Source: Euonymus europaeus (taxonomy: Eukaryota > Streptophyta > Magnoliopsida > Celastrales > Celastraceae). From it: a stretch of DNA of 64,000 nucleotides. Below the pieces are notes generated by a model that was not told where the DNA came from, searched no databases, and was given only the letters and a program-made list of their open reading frames with translations. The stretch lies in assembly GCA_963580455.1 (NCBI GenBank), contig OY756963.1:24447555-24511554 (forward strand). The letters are read 5' to 3'. This document shows, one piece after another, positions 22,374 through 35,489 of the stretch (position 1 is the stretch's first letter; the number at the start of each line of letters is the position of its first letter). The translations under genes and the position numbers were made by a program.

Positions 22374-25300
22374 ATGGCGAATACCGATCTCACATCGCCT
22401 CTCATATCCTCCCAACCGCCCGATATCCCTCACGTCATCCTCACCGTACACGATAGTGATTCCGTTCATCACCGACAACAACAGTCTGGGAACGGAATCC
22501 ACAATAGCAATCAGAATCACCACTCTTACAATGAGACTCGTCGTTCCAGTAATCTTCGTAACCCGTTCGAGTTCCTTGGATCAGGCGGGCTGGAAGTTCC
22601 CCCACCAACGACGGTGGATCCCTTTCGCAATCACACGCACGCGGTTGACGGTGTTTACGAGGTGGTTAAAATTGTGGTATGTTTGCCGATAGCTGCGGCG
22701 AGGCTGGTGTTGTTCGGGTTGTGTTTAGCGGTGGGGTATATCGCGACGAAGCTTGCGCTTGCAGGTTTGAAGGATGAGCAGAATCCGATGCCAAGATGGC
22801 GGTGCAGGCTCATGTGGATCACTAGGATTTGCGCTCGCTGCATTCTATTCTCTTTCGGGTATGTTTATGTTCGCTTTAATTCATTCTAGTTCTTATTCTC
22901 CTCCTCCGTTTATGTGTGTATAGGCCCGTAGGGTGTTGAAATCAATTAATGATTATAATGGCGGGCTTATGTATTTTGAAAGAAAAAAAGGTGAACAAGA
23001 GAGTATATTTTCCATCAGCAGAACCGCAAGAGGTTTACAAATCCATGTTTTTATATTTTAGTCTTTATAGTGGGAGTATAGTTCGTCTCACAAAACGGGT
23101 TTCCATGATTTGTTAATGTTTTCCAAAATAAGTTATGAGTTTGGCTGAATGAAAATCCGAGTAAGTTGCAATTATTCTCTTTATTGGCGTCTTCTTCATG
23201 CCTTTTAATTATAGGTTGGGGTTCAAAATGGTGGGATTCAACCAAGTTACATAATCGCTTATGGAATGGAATGCGTATGTTTTATTCTATCAGTATGTCA
23301 AATTCGGTTTAGTCTGGCTTCTAATGTGTTTTTTATTCATCAAACCTGCAGTTACCAATGGATAAGAAGAAAAGGAAAACCTGCTCCTCGGGAGATTGCT
23401 CCAATAGTTGTTTCTAATCATGTATCATATATTGACCCTATCTTTTATTTTTATGAATTATGCCCCACGATTGTTGCATCCGAGTCCCATGATTCCCTAC
23501 CGTTTGTTGGAACCATAATCAGGGCAATGCAGGTAAACCATTCACCCTTCACAATCTAGTGTCATTTTGATTTAATCAATGGTCATATGTTCTTATGTTA
23601 TATTATAGGTTCTTTTGTTATATTTTAGTTATGGTTTCTCTTTTTTTTTTCTGAGGTTCTCAGGTGATTTATGTTAATAGATTCTCTCCTCCATCAAGGA
23701 AGCATGCTGTTAATGAAATAAAGGTTGGGAAATTCTACAACTTTGTGCGACTTATATTGCTCGGATTTATAGTTGTTGATGCATTTATAGTTTATCATTC
23801 TCTTCTCAAGATATATCTTAAAGAAAACAAATCAATTTTGAGGCTTCTTTTGAATCAAATTTCTTGCTAATTTTTTTATGGAATAACAAGTGAGAAATAA
23901 TGACGAATAATCGTTCCAGTTAAATAGCTTGAAGATAACATTATAATTTTGTTGAAAACTGCAATAGCCATGATTGAATTTGATGGTTCTGTGTGATGAG
24001 TTTGGATATTAAATATTAAATTTCCAATTTAACCCTGAAGTGCAGGAAACAGCAAAAACAGTGTGACTCACAGTTTTCTTTTTGTTAAGATTAGTTACTT
24101 TGTCAATCAACCCATAAGTTAACTTGTTGGGTTGGGAAATTTCACATCATTTATACATTATTCTAACTAGACGTTTGGTTGATAGAATAGGGAGCGGAGG
24201 GATTAGAGGTGGGAAAAGGAATGGGTCATTTCATTCTCATGTTTGGTATGTTAATTTGTGGGGAATGGAACGAGTCATTTTATTCTTATTCCACTCTCTC
24301 CTCATTTCCTTTCCACGTAAATTTGGTGAATCAGTTAATTTCACATGGAACGAATCATTAAATGACTAAAATGTCCCTTTATGCTATCATATTTTGCAAA
24401 AAACAAAAACTTAACTTGTTAAGCATATAAAATAATAATGTAACAAGTATTTTTTTTTTGACTTATTAGTGGCCATGAAGCATATAAAATAATAATGTTA
24501 TAAGTAATGGAAAGGGTAAAATGATACTGCACATATTACTAGTAAATAGTAAAATAGACACAACACATATTTCATTATCACTCCCGAAACAATTTTTTAT
24601 ACATACAAAACGTGAGAATCAAAATCTCATTCTCACTTTCATTCCCATTTTCATTCTCACTCAAACCATTCTACAGACCATACGACTAGTAACACTTTTT
24701 ATTCTTGTATTCAGGGAAACTCTTCCATATGTAAAGATATCCAGTCTGCATGATTTTGTTATTGCCCAATTTGATGCCATTCTTTAGTGCTTGCCAATTT
24801 TTAGTAATTTTTTATATTGCATATTAAAGGGATATCTATAGCTTTCTTGGATTTAACGAAAAAATTAAATATTTTATATCAGTTTATTAGCTATTTGATA
24901 CAGAAATGTGCTTTCAAGGATCTGAATACAGAGAAAGGCTGATTGCGATAGATTTCCTAGAGTGCTCCTATTTCCTGAGGGAACAACATCCAACGGGAAG
25001 GCCCTTTTATCATTCCAGCTTGGTGCATTCATTCCTGGGTACCCAATTCAACCAGTAACTGTTCGTTACCCCCATGTACACTTTGATCAATCTTGGTATG
25101 CCTCTTTCTCTTGTCAAAATGTCGTTTTGGGCTCTCTTGAATGTTATTTTGTAAGGCTAGCTTGTTGTCGTGTGCCATTATACACAGGGGCGACGTATCT
25201 TTGGCAAAGCTTATGTTTAGAATGTTCACACAGTTTCACAATTTCATGGAGGTAAACTCTCCTTACTTTCAGTAAAGTTGTTTTATTCTCGTTATTCTGT

Positions 25301-28300
25301 AGACTGTGTTTTCATTTTAATTAAAAATGATTTGTTTTACTCTCAACTGAACAGGTAGAGTACCTTCCTGTTGTTTTGCCCCTTGAAAATCAGAAAGAAA
25401 ACGTTTGTCATTTTTCTGTACGGGTATGTGGCTGTAACTAATAACTTTTGTTTGTTTTAGTTTTCATTGTACAAATCTTCCTTATTGTGATGTCTATATA
25501 TTGCGGACAATGAAAGCCATGATGTGAACTTCTCCAGACTGGTCGTGCCATCGCAACAGCTTTAAATGTTGTGCAAACATCTTATTCCTTTGGGGATGCA
25601 TTACTTCGCATGGAAGCATCTTCGTCAAACCAGGTATTATTGATTCTGTTTCAATTGTTTTTTTATATTATTAATTTCTGAGAAATTTTCTAAACGAGAC
25701 TCATTTTACCAATGTGTAATGATTTTACTCAGAGATGTTGTCTTGATTTCATTCAGAAATACAGATTTTTTCCGTGTTTACAATGCATCACTCTTAAATT
25801 TCAAAGTACGTGGCTTAAACCTCTTGTTTCCTTTTTTTTAATCAATCTATTTTTGCAAATGATTATCAGTTTTTTTTTTAGTGGCAAAGAAATGGTTACA
25901 GATTTCTTAGCTCATTTTAACCCCTTTTTAAATATTTTTTGAAGCCCTTGTATTCAGAAAGATATGGTAGAAAGGGGATCTCTTTATTCGTTTTAACACA
26001 AAGCATGGATTTGACAATTTGCATATAGAGACATTAACAGACATACATGTTCCATGAATCCTACCCTGAGAGGATTTAAATAAACATGACCTCTTCCTTG
26101 CTTTTTGTCAGAGTACGTGGGGGAGGTTTTATGATGAATTCAAAAGTTTGAAAGAAGTATGATACATTTTTATGAAATTGAAATATTATCGGAGATGTAT
26201 ATGACAACTTGACATATGTTCCTTAATTGTGGGAAGTCTCAGCGTGTCTGAATAATTTTAAGCTCAAAAGCTAAAATTTTGAAAAGAAAAAGAACAATTG
26301 CACCTGGTTTGAGTCTTTTTTTTTTTTGCAAATTTGTTTGCTTATATTACTTCTTGCAACTCATAAAATTGCCACTTGTTCCATATCTTATTTTATCATG
26401 ATTATTTTTCAGGATAAGCCCGCAAATTACATGGTTGAAATGGCGAGGGTGGAATCAGTGAGTCTTTACATCTCTTAAGTTAAAAGAGTTCTGCAATAAT
26501 ATAGGGAACTATAAATCTACTCTGGACAGTGAACAGATTAAATGCCTCTTCCATCTGCCTCTCCCATTTCAAATTAAACCCTCCTTTTAGGATGTCCAAT
26601 CCCTATATTTAAGGTTTCAACTTAACGTCACATGTGGGATATGGAGTCCCAAATCAAATGATGACGAGATCACAACAATATATTACATTTTTAGCTTTTC
26701 GTTTTCATTCTGATTCACTTCTACCATGCAACAGTTTACATGTAAATAATTCAACGATTTCTATAATTTCACAATAATTAACACACTAAAGATTCTTGAA
26801 GCCATTTTCCCTTCTTTTTTACTTGAATAATAATGTGTATATATATATATATTTACCCAGTTATTCCATATAAGCAGCATGGAGGCTTTGGAGTTTCTGC
26901 ATAGGTTCCTGTCAATGAATCCAGCCAACAGGTACTTTCTTGGTGATGATTGATGGTAAAACTAATACTTAGTTATGTTCTCTGTGTGTTTCACTTGATA
27001 TCTGTTTAGGTTGTAAATTTAATTATGGGATGGACGTAGTATCGGGCTGTGAGAAAATATGGCTAGTTTATTCTCTTATGGTTTGCTTGTATATGTGTAT
27101 ATATTACATTCTCACTTGTCCAATTTTTACCACAAAAAATTGTATATGTTACTTTCAGTCACTCTATTTGTGCAATGAGCATAAGCCTTCCTGATGGAAC
27201 TGCCCATTGAGGCAGCTTATTGCTTCACTTCCTAAATCTTATTTTAGATTCTATCAGTTGCGTTAACTCTTACTGCCTCCCCCCTTGGGGCTGTTAATAT
27301 TTTTTTTCATTCAAAAATAAAAAACTAAACTCTTACTGCCCTCGACCCCCCATTCAATTGTTTATCTGATTATGTTCTTTTCTCCATTGAACATAATCCC
27401 CTTTTCCACTGTACTTAATTTCTTCTGCCAGTGTTCTCTTCAACAAGCAGTGTTTTTGTATTCGGGTGGCCTTGCCAATGCGTTTGTACATGTTCTTCCC
27501 GATTTATTTTCTTTTTAATTGATGCTTTCATTTGGTTCATCAGAAATTTTGTTGGGATGCATTTTTATTTTTTATTTTTCCATTAGAAACTGTGTTGCTT
27601 GGTTGTTGGAAAATGGCTTTCCATGATATTGAAGTGTCCTTGACAAAGACATTATTATTTTGGGCAATCCTTCCAGTCATATTCTCTGCCTTATTCAGCT
27701 ATTGGGGTTTCCCAACCTTTTTTCAGGACATGATAAATTATGTCTTACTAATTGTATGTGTATTAAGTTCTTGACAAAATATAGCACCTACTCTACATTT
27801 GCTTTGTTTATTGCGCTCATTATATTGATAGCGTGTTCATGATGCTTCTAAGATGCTTTTCTCTGTCCTATTTGCAGTGGTCACGTTGTATATCACAATT
27901 TCTTGAAAGCTCTAAGATTGAAGGATTGTACTCTTTCAAAAGAGGTCAGTTATTGCAAAAATTACCTTTACAAAACTTGTTTGAATAGTGTCAGGGGAAA
28001 GCGCTCTCTCTTTTCTTTTCTTTTTTTGCATTAAATCCTGGTATTCAACTCCCTCCCACTGGAGAAGGGTGATGGGGAACTGTTAGGAACCAAGCACTGA
28101 ATGAAAGGTTTCTGTTTTTGTATTTGTATAGTAGTTAGAAACCAATGAACATTGTAGAGTGGTTTATATAAGCATGGAGAGAATGATAGCTTTCTGTTTT
28201 TTATTATACAAGGAAATACAACTTGCTAAAACTACTCTTGCATCAATTCCTTTGGTTCTTTGTTCTTTTAAGAAATTTCTGTTAATCTCACTTCCAGTGG

Positions 28301-29509
28301 ACCGATTTGAATTAGAGAGAACTCTAGATGAATTAACAGTTGTGTCTGTGATGCCTATCCAACATGTCTGTATTGGTTGTCTGAGAGTGTTGATGGTTTG
28401 CAGGTATTTGGATTCATTAATGTGGAGAAGAATGGATCAATTACGTTCAAGCAGGTGAGCTTCCCCCTTTTCTGCTGTATTTGCATGCATTATTGTGTTG
28501 TTTATGATCATCCATCATCATATCCTACATCAACCCTTCTATATTTGTGCTTGGCTGCGTCAAATTACGTTTGTGCATGCACTGTCACTCTTAATGTGCA
28601 TTGGTTACCCAACAAAAAGAGAAAAATGTGTTGGCCAAATGTGGGTAGCTGCTACTGTCCTAGCTTTGCACCTTTCAGATCGCACATATGAAGTTAGTCA
28701 TAGTTCTAGGAAAAATTATGGTTAGAAGTATATTTTATGTTTATTATATGTGTGGATACTCACTATTGGATGGCTCCTTGTGACCCAGTGCACCCTTCCC
28801 TTAGATTGAAATTGAAACAACCTATACTTGGTCGGCTCAGATCTAACCGTAATTTCCAGTTGAACTTCATTTTTCGGTGTGCTACCTTCATTGATACTGA
28901 GCATGAAGTTGTCGTATTTTTGCTTGCAGTTTTTATATGCATCAGGTCATGTTAGGAAGCAGCCATTATTTCGGAAAGCATGTGAAGTAGCATTTACTGA
29001 ATGTGATGTCGGTGGAAATGAGTGCATTTCAGCGAAAGAAGTAAACACATTTTTCTCCTTTTAATTTTGTTGCATGTTTAATATATTTAGCAGTATTTGT
29101 TTTTGACATTGTTGGTTCCGGTGGCATTTGGATCAGTTGGGAGATTCTCTGCAACTAGCAATACCAAACTTGAACGAGCACGAGGTAAGAAATCTCTGCT
29201 TTCTTCATGTGACCAGAATTCATCGTATAAACCAGCTCAAAATATGTTACCAAGGAAAAATGTTCTAATTATTGAGCCAGACTTCCACCTGTTCATTGCA
29301 GCGCAGTCATATAACTAAGTCACCCTTGTTACTCGCAGATTCACGAGCTCTTCAATTTGTTTGATATGGATGGTGATGGGAGTGTCAGCAGAGATGAATT
29401 TAATACTTGCCTTCGAAAAAACCCATTGCTGATAGCATTGTTTTCGGCGTCTTTACTGTCGGGAAACTCATTGATTACCATGAATGACTTGCTGGAAGAG
29501 ATTGTGTGA
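22374..29509 (+). CDS. LPEAT2: Lysophospholipid acyltransferase with EF-hands (LPEAT2-like)
   Basis: Membrane-bound acyltransferase of the PlsC family that re-acylates lysophospholipids, chiefly lysophosphatidylethanolamine, in the endomembrane system. Exons: 22374-22858, 23352-23532, 23664-23723, 24932-25095, 25188-25251, 25355-25423, 25538-25633, 26413-26457, 26861-26931, 27878-27944, 28404-28454, 28930-29040, 29137-29184, 29339-29509. All introns are GT-AG and phases match, giving 560 residues. A hydrophobic segment lies at about 92-130. Acyltransferase motif I is N184-H185...D190 (NHVSYID) and the LFPEGT motif is at about 255-260. The C-terminal part holds calcium-binding EF-hand loops: 477-488 (DVGGNECISAKE) is degenerate, while 513-524 (DMDGDGSVSRDE) is canonical. 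The length and exon order fit LPEAT2 rather than LPEAT1, which lacks EF-hands. Confidence 0.92.
24171..24684. mobile_element. MITE-like element in LPEAT2 intron 3
   Basis: The 514-bp element has imperfect 17-bp terminal inverted repeats (CGTTTGGTTGATAGAAT at the left; CGTATGGTCTGTAGAAT as the reverse complement of the right end; 13 of 17 match). It is flanked by the direct repeat ACTAG at 24166-24170 and 24685-24689. Subterminal GGAATG/CATTCC motifs are repeated. No transposase is encoded, so it is non-autonomous. Confidence 0.6.
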
Positions 29510-31189
29510 TATACTGGTTCAAGACTTGTATACCATGAGTACCCCTCATGATTGGGTTTGTTATGGGAGGATTGGGTGGAGAATTCAGCTGGGGTTGAAG
29601 AAGGGGTGGAGGGGTAGGTATGCTGAACCTTGCCCATGTAATACTTTTTCAAGATTGCTTTGGCTATTATGTTTTTCATAGTTTTTTCTCCCTATCAAAA
29701 GGCTCTCCCTACAACTACAACACCCCCCTCCTATCTCCAGAACAGGAACTTTCACTCCTAGTTCCCGCAAGAGCGTGCCTATCGACTGGTTCGACGATCT
29801 TTCCCCAACCGAAGACCTAACCTAGGAAGATTGAATGAGCTACCCTTACGTAGATGGTGCTTATTTGATTCTCTGAATGAGTGAAAAAAAATCAGCAATA
29901 TTTTTGAGAATCCGCTTCCATTCACATATCACTTGGTTAATGGGGATTCTGTCAAGAAAGAACACTTTTGACAGCCAAAATGGGGGCTTCTTGCCTATAA
30001 GAATTGGTGGTGTATAAAGAACACCGTTTAAAGGTTGACGACAGTCTGGCCCAAAAGCCTATAATCCAAATCTCTATGGCCCATTTTCATCTAATGCAGG
30101 ATTACCTATTTTAAGAAAGTCATGTCTAAAAATTGTGACCCCTCATTTTATCTCTCACATTTAAGTATCATCTAAATTTATATAAATAAAATATGTCTCT
30201 TAATATAATCATATCGATAAAATATATATTTTAATATAATTTTTTATCCATCAAAATTGAATTATTACAATTGCTCTTAACCTTAAATGGATACAGAGGC
30301 CACCATTCTCTAATAATAGAAAATTAGAAATGGCAGGCACCCATTCTCTTGGACATGGGCCCACTCAAATCCTTTTGGTACAAGTTCGATATTATTGAGG
30401 GTTCGGGGGCCCTACTTCTACTGCAGGGCTCTCATTAGATGAATTTGGAGTATTAATTATTTTTTTAAAAAAATATTAAAAAATAATAAATACAAAATAT
30501 TTGGGGTATATTTATAATTATGTATTATTTTTTGTAGACATAAAATAAAATTCATAGACAAATAATAACAAGTCAAATATATATTTGATTAAACGGTGTA
30601 AAATGTATCGTATTTGGATCAATCTTTTGTCTGTTCCGACTTCACCTATTGTCAATGCCTAGTATACGGGTGCTGTATATTTTTTATCTACTTATTTTTG
30701 GAAATCTAATCTTATTTTTTTATTTATGTATTGATAAACATCTTGTCATTTTAGCCATTGAAGAAGATTAGAATGCAATATCTTCCTCCCCTCCCCACTA
30801 TTTCTTTTATTCGTTGTTTTTATTATTATTATATATCTATTTAATATTAGATATTATAAATTTTTATAAGGAAAACTCCAAACATACATAAAGCTACAGT
30901 ACATAAGTCTACATAATCTAGTTGGCATCATAGTCAGCATGCCACTTAGGATTACCAAAGTTGAGTTTGGTTAATCCATTTATGCTTTCCCGCCTATCTC
31001 ATGCTGTCAAATCATTTTTGTGTGTCTCAATGATGCAGTGGACTAGTGATGGCAGATTATCTTATCTTGCACGTTTCCCAATTTTTTTAATAATACAATA
31101 ATATAATAGATTACAGAGGAAGTTTTGTTGGTTGTTAGACGAGCGGAAGACGAGAAGATATCAACGCCATATTTAAAGAGGTTAAGTTA
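29510..31189. other. LPEAT2 3' region and intergenic DNA
   Basis: No gene is recognised. Between about 29695 and 29880 the base composition is more even than its surroundings and might be foreign or organellar DNA. From 30100 to 31190 the sequence is AT-rich. Confidence 0.4.
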
Positions 31190-31818
31190 AGCACATTATC
31201 TACTATGTGTAATTACACTTTAAGTATCTATAATTACATATTCTTTAAGCGTAATTATATTGTTAGTGTGTATAATTATATGCTTTGGTTGGTAATTATA
31301 TAGATATCCATTTATGCGTTCTGACTAGCAACATTTATGGAATTTTTTTTCCAGAGAAGTCATGGTCAACTGTGTTGATGTTGCTACATATGGGTACCAA
31401 GCATTGGGTTAAGGTTTTTATAAGCCTTTTGAGGTTGGATTTGCATTCAGTTAGGGTTTTAGTTAGGTTTTTTAGCTTGAGTTTTCATTGGGTTAGGTTA
31501 CTACTTAACTTTTGAGCTTGGGTTGGGATTCTTATTAGATTTTTCGAGAATGATTCCATAAAGTATGTGTGTTTTATTCGTTTAAATAATTACATTTTTA
31601 CTATGTGTAATTACACTTTAAGTATGTACAATTACATTTTTATTAATCGTAATTATATTGTTAGTGTGTATAATTACATTTTTATATGCGCTGGTTGGTA
31701 ATTATATAGATATCCATTTATGCATTATGTCTAGTAACATTTATGGAATTTTTTTCCTGGGAAGTCATGGTCGACTGTGTTGATGTTGCTGCAAATGGGG
31801 TACTAAGGATTGTGATGT

Positions 31819-32030
31819 GTTTTGATTCAATGGATGAAATGTTTAGCTTCTACAAAGAATATGGGGTTGCTAATGGTTTCTGAGTGAAAAAGAGGTCACT
31901 TACTAAGGATAAAAAATGGGATGCATAAGTATTTGATTTTCTGTTGTGAGAAGTCGGACAAAGATGTAAGTCATTCAAGAAACCCAATCAATCATCGTGC
32001 TAATTGTAAGGCGAGGATGACAGGCGATTC
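31819..32030 (+). pseudogene. FAR1-type DNA-binding domain, broken
   Basis: The plus strand reads MDEMFSFYKEYGVANGF, then a stop, then VKKRSLTKDKKWDA, then a shift into KYLIFCCEKSDKD, ending NHRANCKARMT. This is the FAR1/MULE-type zinc-binding N-terminal domain (an F..YneYa..GF start, a CC...NC core). It carries at least one in-frame stop and one frameshift and lacks the transposase and SWIM parts, so it is a relic. Confidence 0.55.
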
Positions 32031-32748
32031 AATGTAAATGGGAAGTGGGAGAGAACATATCAAATAATCATTTAATTATAACATTTATCATGAACAATGC
32101 AATAAATATGTAAAACAATGTAATAAATATGTAAAACAATGTAATTACAAAGTGAAACAATGTAAAATAACACAGGTACTGATATGTTATATCATCATTG
32201 ATTGACGACGAAACTTTGATTTTCGACCACCAATCCCACCACAGCTGGTTGGACAAAATAATGTCATTAAAATAATAAATAATGTAATTTCAACACGAAA
32301 ACAATGTAATTACAAATCAAAATAATGTAATTAGAATATGAGGATGAATAACTGCTTCATCCAGTGTTTGTTTGGGCATTCTCCTAATCTTTTTAACTAT
32401 TATTTTTGTAATCCTAAAAATAATTCGTGCAAATAATTTGAAACACAATGTATTTTACAAAAAAAAGATAAAAAAAGAGCATATCAAATAACCATTTAAT
32501 TATAACGTTTATCATGAACAATGTAACAAAAATGTAAAACAATGTAATAAATATGTAAAACAATGCAATTATAAAGTGAAACAATATAAAATCATACAGG
32601 TACTGATATGCTACATCATCACTCACTGACGACGAAACTTCTGTTTTCGACCACCAATTGCAACACAATTGGGTTTAAAAAATTGAAAATCAATAATATA
32701 TCTCAAAACAAGACGAACACATGGCAACCATGTCATATTACATGTCAC

Positions 32749-32832
32749 TGTGTTGTATTACACTGTCTTTGTGTTGTATTACATTATCTATGTGTTGTAT
32801 TACAATATATATGTGTCGTATTACATTATCAC
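32749..32832. repeat. 21-bp tandem repeat, four copies
   Basis: Four consecutive units begin TGTGTTGTATTACA (the last TGTGTCGTATTACA), each 21 bp long, with a variable last seven bases. They lie at the right side of the decayed transposon and could be its subterminal repeats. Confidence 0.7.
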
Positions 32833-33126
32833 TTACAACTTTCGGAAACCGTCGTTCATCCACTTTTTCGACCATCGTTACTTCCAAGTGATCTCTGAAG
32901 CTCCGAACAACGAAACTCATATGACACCCATTGTCGACAGCCTGTTAAATTACCAAAAAATCTTAAAAAAAGAAGGTGGCCAACCATGAGAGAAAAGTGA
33001 TAGATCCGCTTGACTCCGACGACATCTCCTTGCACCGCCACCATCTTTGGACTCCTTAAGTTGAGGCGCACTAGATCTAGACATTTTTCGGTTGAAATGA
33101 TGACCGGATTCCGACCACCTGTGTTT

Positions 33127-33205
33127 GAGAGAGAGAGAGATAGTGTGAGAGAGAGAGTGAGTGAGAGAGAGAGAGATGCATATGTGTGAAAGAGAGAGAG
33201 TAAAG
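33127..33205. repeat. GA/GTGA microsatellite
   Basis: An imperfect GAGA tract is interrupted by TAGTGT and GTGAGTGA. A second clean GA run lies at 34201-34222. Confidence 0.7.
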
Positions 33206-34986
33206 TTTTGTATTGAAAACATGTTTTTTGCGGGGACCGAGGCACTACCATGGTTAATGTCAGTAGGTTAAACTTCCCACACAAATTTATAATTTCAAAT
33301 ATCTTTATTTGAATTTATTGACTCAGCATGCTAAGTAGGGATGACACATAGACTATGTAAAATTATGTATAAAAATGTTATGTATGTTTAGAACTGCCGT
33401 TTTTATAATTTCATGGACTCACGCCGAAAGACCTTAATGACGCACATGGCATGACGTCAGCAAGCCCACCCATTGGGAATGAACGTCCGTTGCCATGATA
33501 AACTGGGTCCCACGAACATAAAGTTCCATTTAGGAACCGTCGATGAAATCTAAACGCCCCCATTGAAAACTTGAAACCGAGATGCATCAACACGCCGTGT
33601 GGTCCCCGTCGCAGTGGACCCAAACCCTCTCTAGAAAACCTATGCAAATGTACAAAATTGGCATAGATTCCACAAACCTCTGACTGACAAGTGTCTGGTC
33701 CACATATGTGAAAACCCTAAAAACAAATAGTAAAAAATTAAATTAATTCTCCGTCAGCTAATGAAAATGATTCACTGTTTAATCCTGGCCGACATCATCC
33801 ACGACGCACAACCAACAAAGAAAGAAACACTTTCATGAGTCTTTCCTTGGACTACGAAGATATTGTTCGTGATTTGTTTCATCTCCTCCTACTATTTCTA
33901 ATGGTGGTTGAACTTTATGTAATTGAACATTAAATCTTAAAAATAGGGGTGTCAAAATTCTATTCGACCGATTTGTTTGACTTATACTAAACAAAGTTTG
34001 AATATTTAGTTTTTTTGTCCTAAAACTTAATATTTAACAAAAAAATATAAAAAAATCGTATGTTCTCCGACATGGAATTCAATTTTTGCCACCAAAATTA
34101 CATTACTATTTACTAATATTGTCAAAAAACCAACGCTAATTTACTAACTAGTCACAAATCACAATTGTCTACTTTATCATTGCATGTATCGTCATTTGTC
34201 AGAGAGAGAGAGAGAGAGAGAGGACGATCCATTATGATGTTGCTGTAAAGCATTGAGAGGAAGGACACCGCGTCTCAATCTGACAAAAATGGTGATGGTC
34301 AGTGCATTGCTGCGTTTTCGGCTTTTGATTGGCCATCTTTTGTACGATGTTGTACGGACGATGTGATTTGTTTCTAACATTGTACTAATTACATCACACT
34401 GCCCTTTCCATTTTTTGTTTTAACTCTTTACGTTTCTGACTTTTCCTCCACAAAATTTCTGAACATTTCTTTCCATTTTAACCCAAGTTCGCTTGTATCC
34501 GTTCCTCATCGTGGATTTTACCAAAATAAGCAAAAAAAGAAAGAGGCTCTTTGATGTAAAAGCAATTGTTTCCATTTTTCCTTTTTAAAAGAGATATATA
34601 TATATATATATAGATATATAAAGCAAAACCGTACACATCTTGTGCTTCTTTAAATGGCTAGGCGGATTTATTGGTGGATGCTTTTAAAGAAATAAAGATA
34701 TATGATTAGGAAAGGTTGTTGTGGTTGTGCTTGTTTGCTTCACTGGTGAATAGTGAGAGAGAGGGATTTGAGTGATAGTGAGCGAGGAAATTGAGAATCA
34801 GTCAATTCCCAAACACACCATAAACCAGAAAAGGAAGAAAAAAAATCCACTTGTTGCTTTTAATTTTCCATGCCTAGTATTTGCTGAGACTTGTTGGACC
34901 ACAAAGCCTCATATTCTCTCTTCTTAATTCTCTTCCATTTTTGGAAGTCTTTTCTCCTCTCCAGTCTTCACAGGCTCCTCTCCTGG
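33206..34986. promoter_or_regulatory. Upstream region and leader of the SOC1-like gene
   Basis: No gene is seen. The palindrome TGACGTCA (33452-33459) is a bZIP-type site. An AT dinucleotide run lies at about 34593-34612. The stretch from about 34700 to 34986 looks like transcribed leader, because a splice donor consensus (CTGG|GTAAGA) follows it. Confidence 0.4.
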
Positions 34987-35480
34987 GTAAGACTTGCTGT
35001 TCTCCTTTTGGCTCTTGTTTTTCTGTGTTGAATGTGTGTTTTCTATCTTATTATAGATTATAGATGAAGTTTCAATCAATCAATCATTCAGTCTCTCTCG
35101 ATTAATACCAAACTGGGTTTTTTTCTCTTGGGTTTACCCAAATCTTCAGATTTTATGAGATTTCCTTGTTGCTTTTCCATTTCTGGGTATTTCTTGTTCT
35201 AGTCCTTTTAACATAAAATCTGATCTTTACCCATTTGGTAAGGAATACTCAGAGACCCTATTGGATAATTTTGATTCAAAGGGTATTTTTGGTTATGTAT
35301 ATTTGTATTCTTCAATGAGTCACTTGCAATCCTTCGAAAGAGGCTCCTTCCCTAGAGGTTCTACATACCCTAGCCTTTTAGTTCACAGTGCACACACTCC
35401 CTTTTTTTTTTTTTTGGGGTTTTCTTTCGAACAAGATTTATTAATCAATTTTGTTCTTGTTGTTGGTGTGAAGGTGTAAG
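34987..35480 (+). other. Probable leader intron of the SOC1-like gene
   Basis: Donor CTGG|GTAAGA at 34987 and acceptor GGTGTAAG| ending at 35480, nine bases before the start codon, with a long T tract at about 35400. SOC1 genes commonly carry an intron just before the ATG. Inferred from consensus only. Confidence 0.4.
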
Positions 35481-35489
35481 ACAAGAGAG

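Larger units (their letters stand above)
31190..32840. mobile_element. Decayed Mutator-like element with subterminal repeats
   Basis: AT-rich direct repeats surround a broken FAR1-type domain. A segment at about 31198-31400 recurs at 31597-31800 (TGTGTAATTACACTTTAAG, TAATTATATAGATATCCATTTATG, GAAGTCATGGTC). A second pair is 32050-32260 and 32475-32670 (CATATCAAATAA, GACGACGAAACTT, TTTTCGACCACCAAT). AT-rich subterminal repeats and a FAR1 module suggest a dead Mutator-like element. Exact ends and a target-site duplication were not found. Confidence 0.45.

Noticed and set aside
32068..32668. Two similar minus-strand frames rich in Phe/Ile/Leu
   Set aside because: They are translations of duplicated AT-rich transposon repeats, not membrane proteins.
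32856..33284. 142-codon minus-strand frame with Leu-Ser repeats
   Set aside because: The Leu-Ser part is the complement of the GA microsatellite; the rest has no similarity I recognise.
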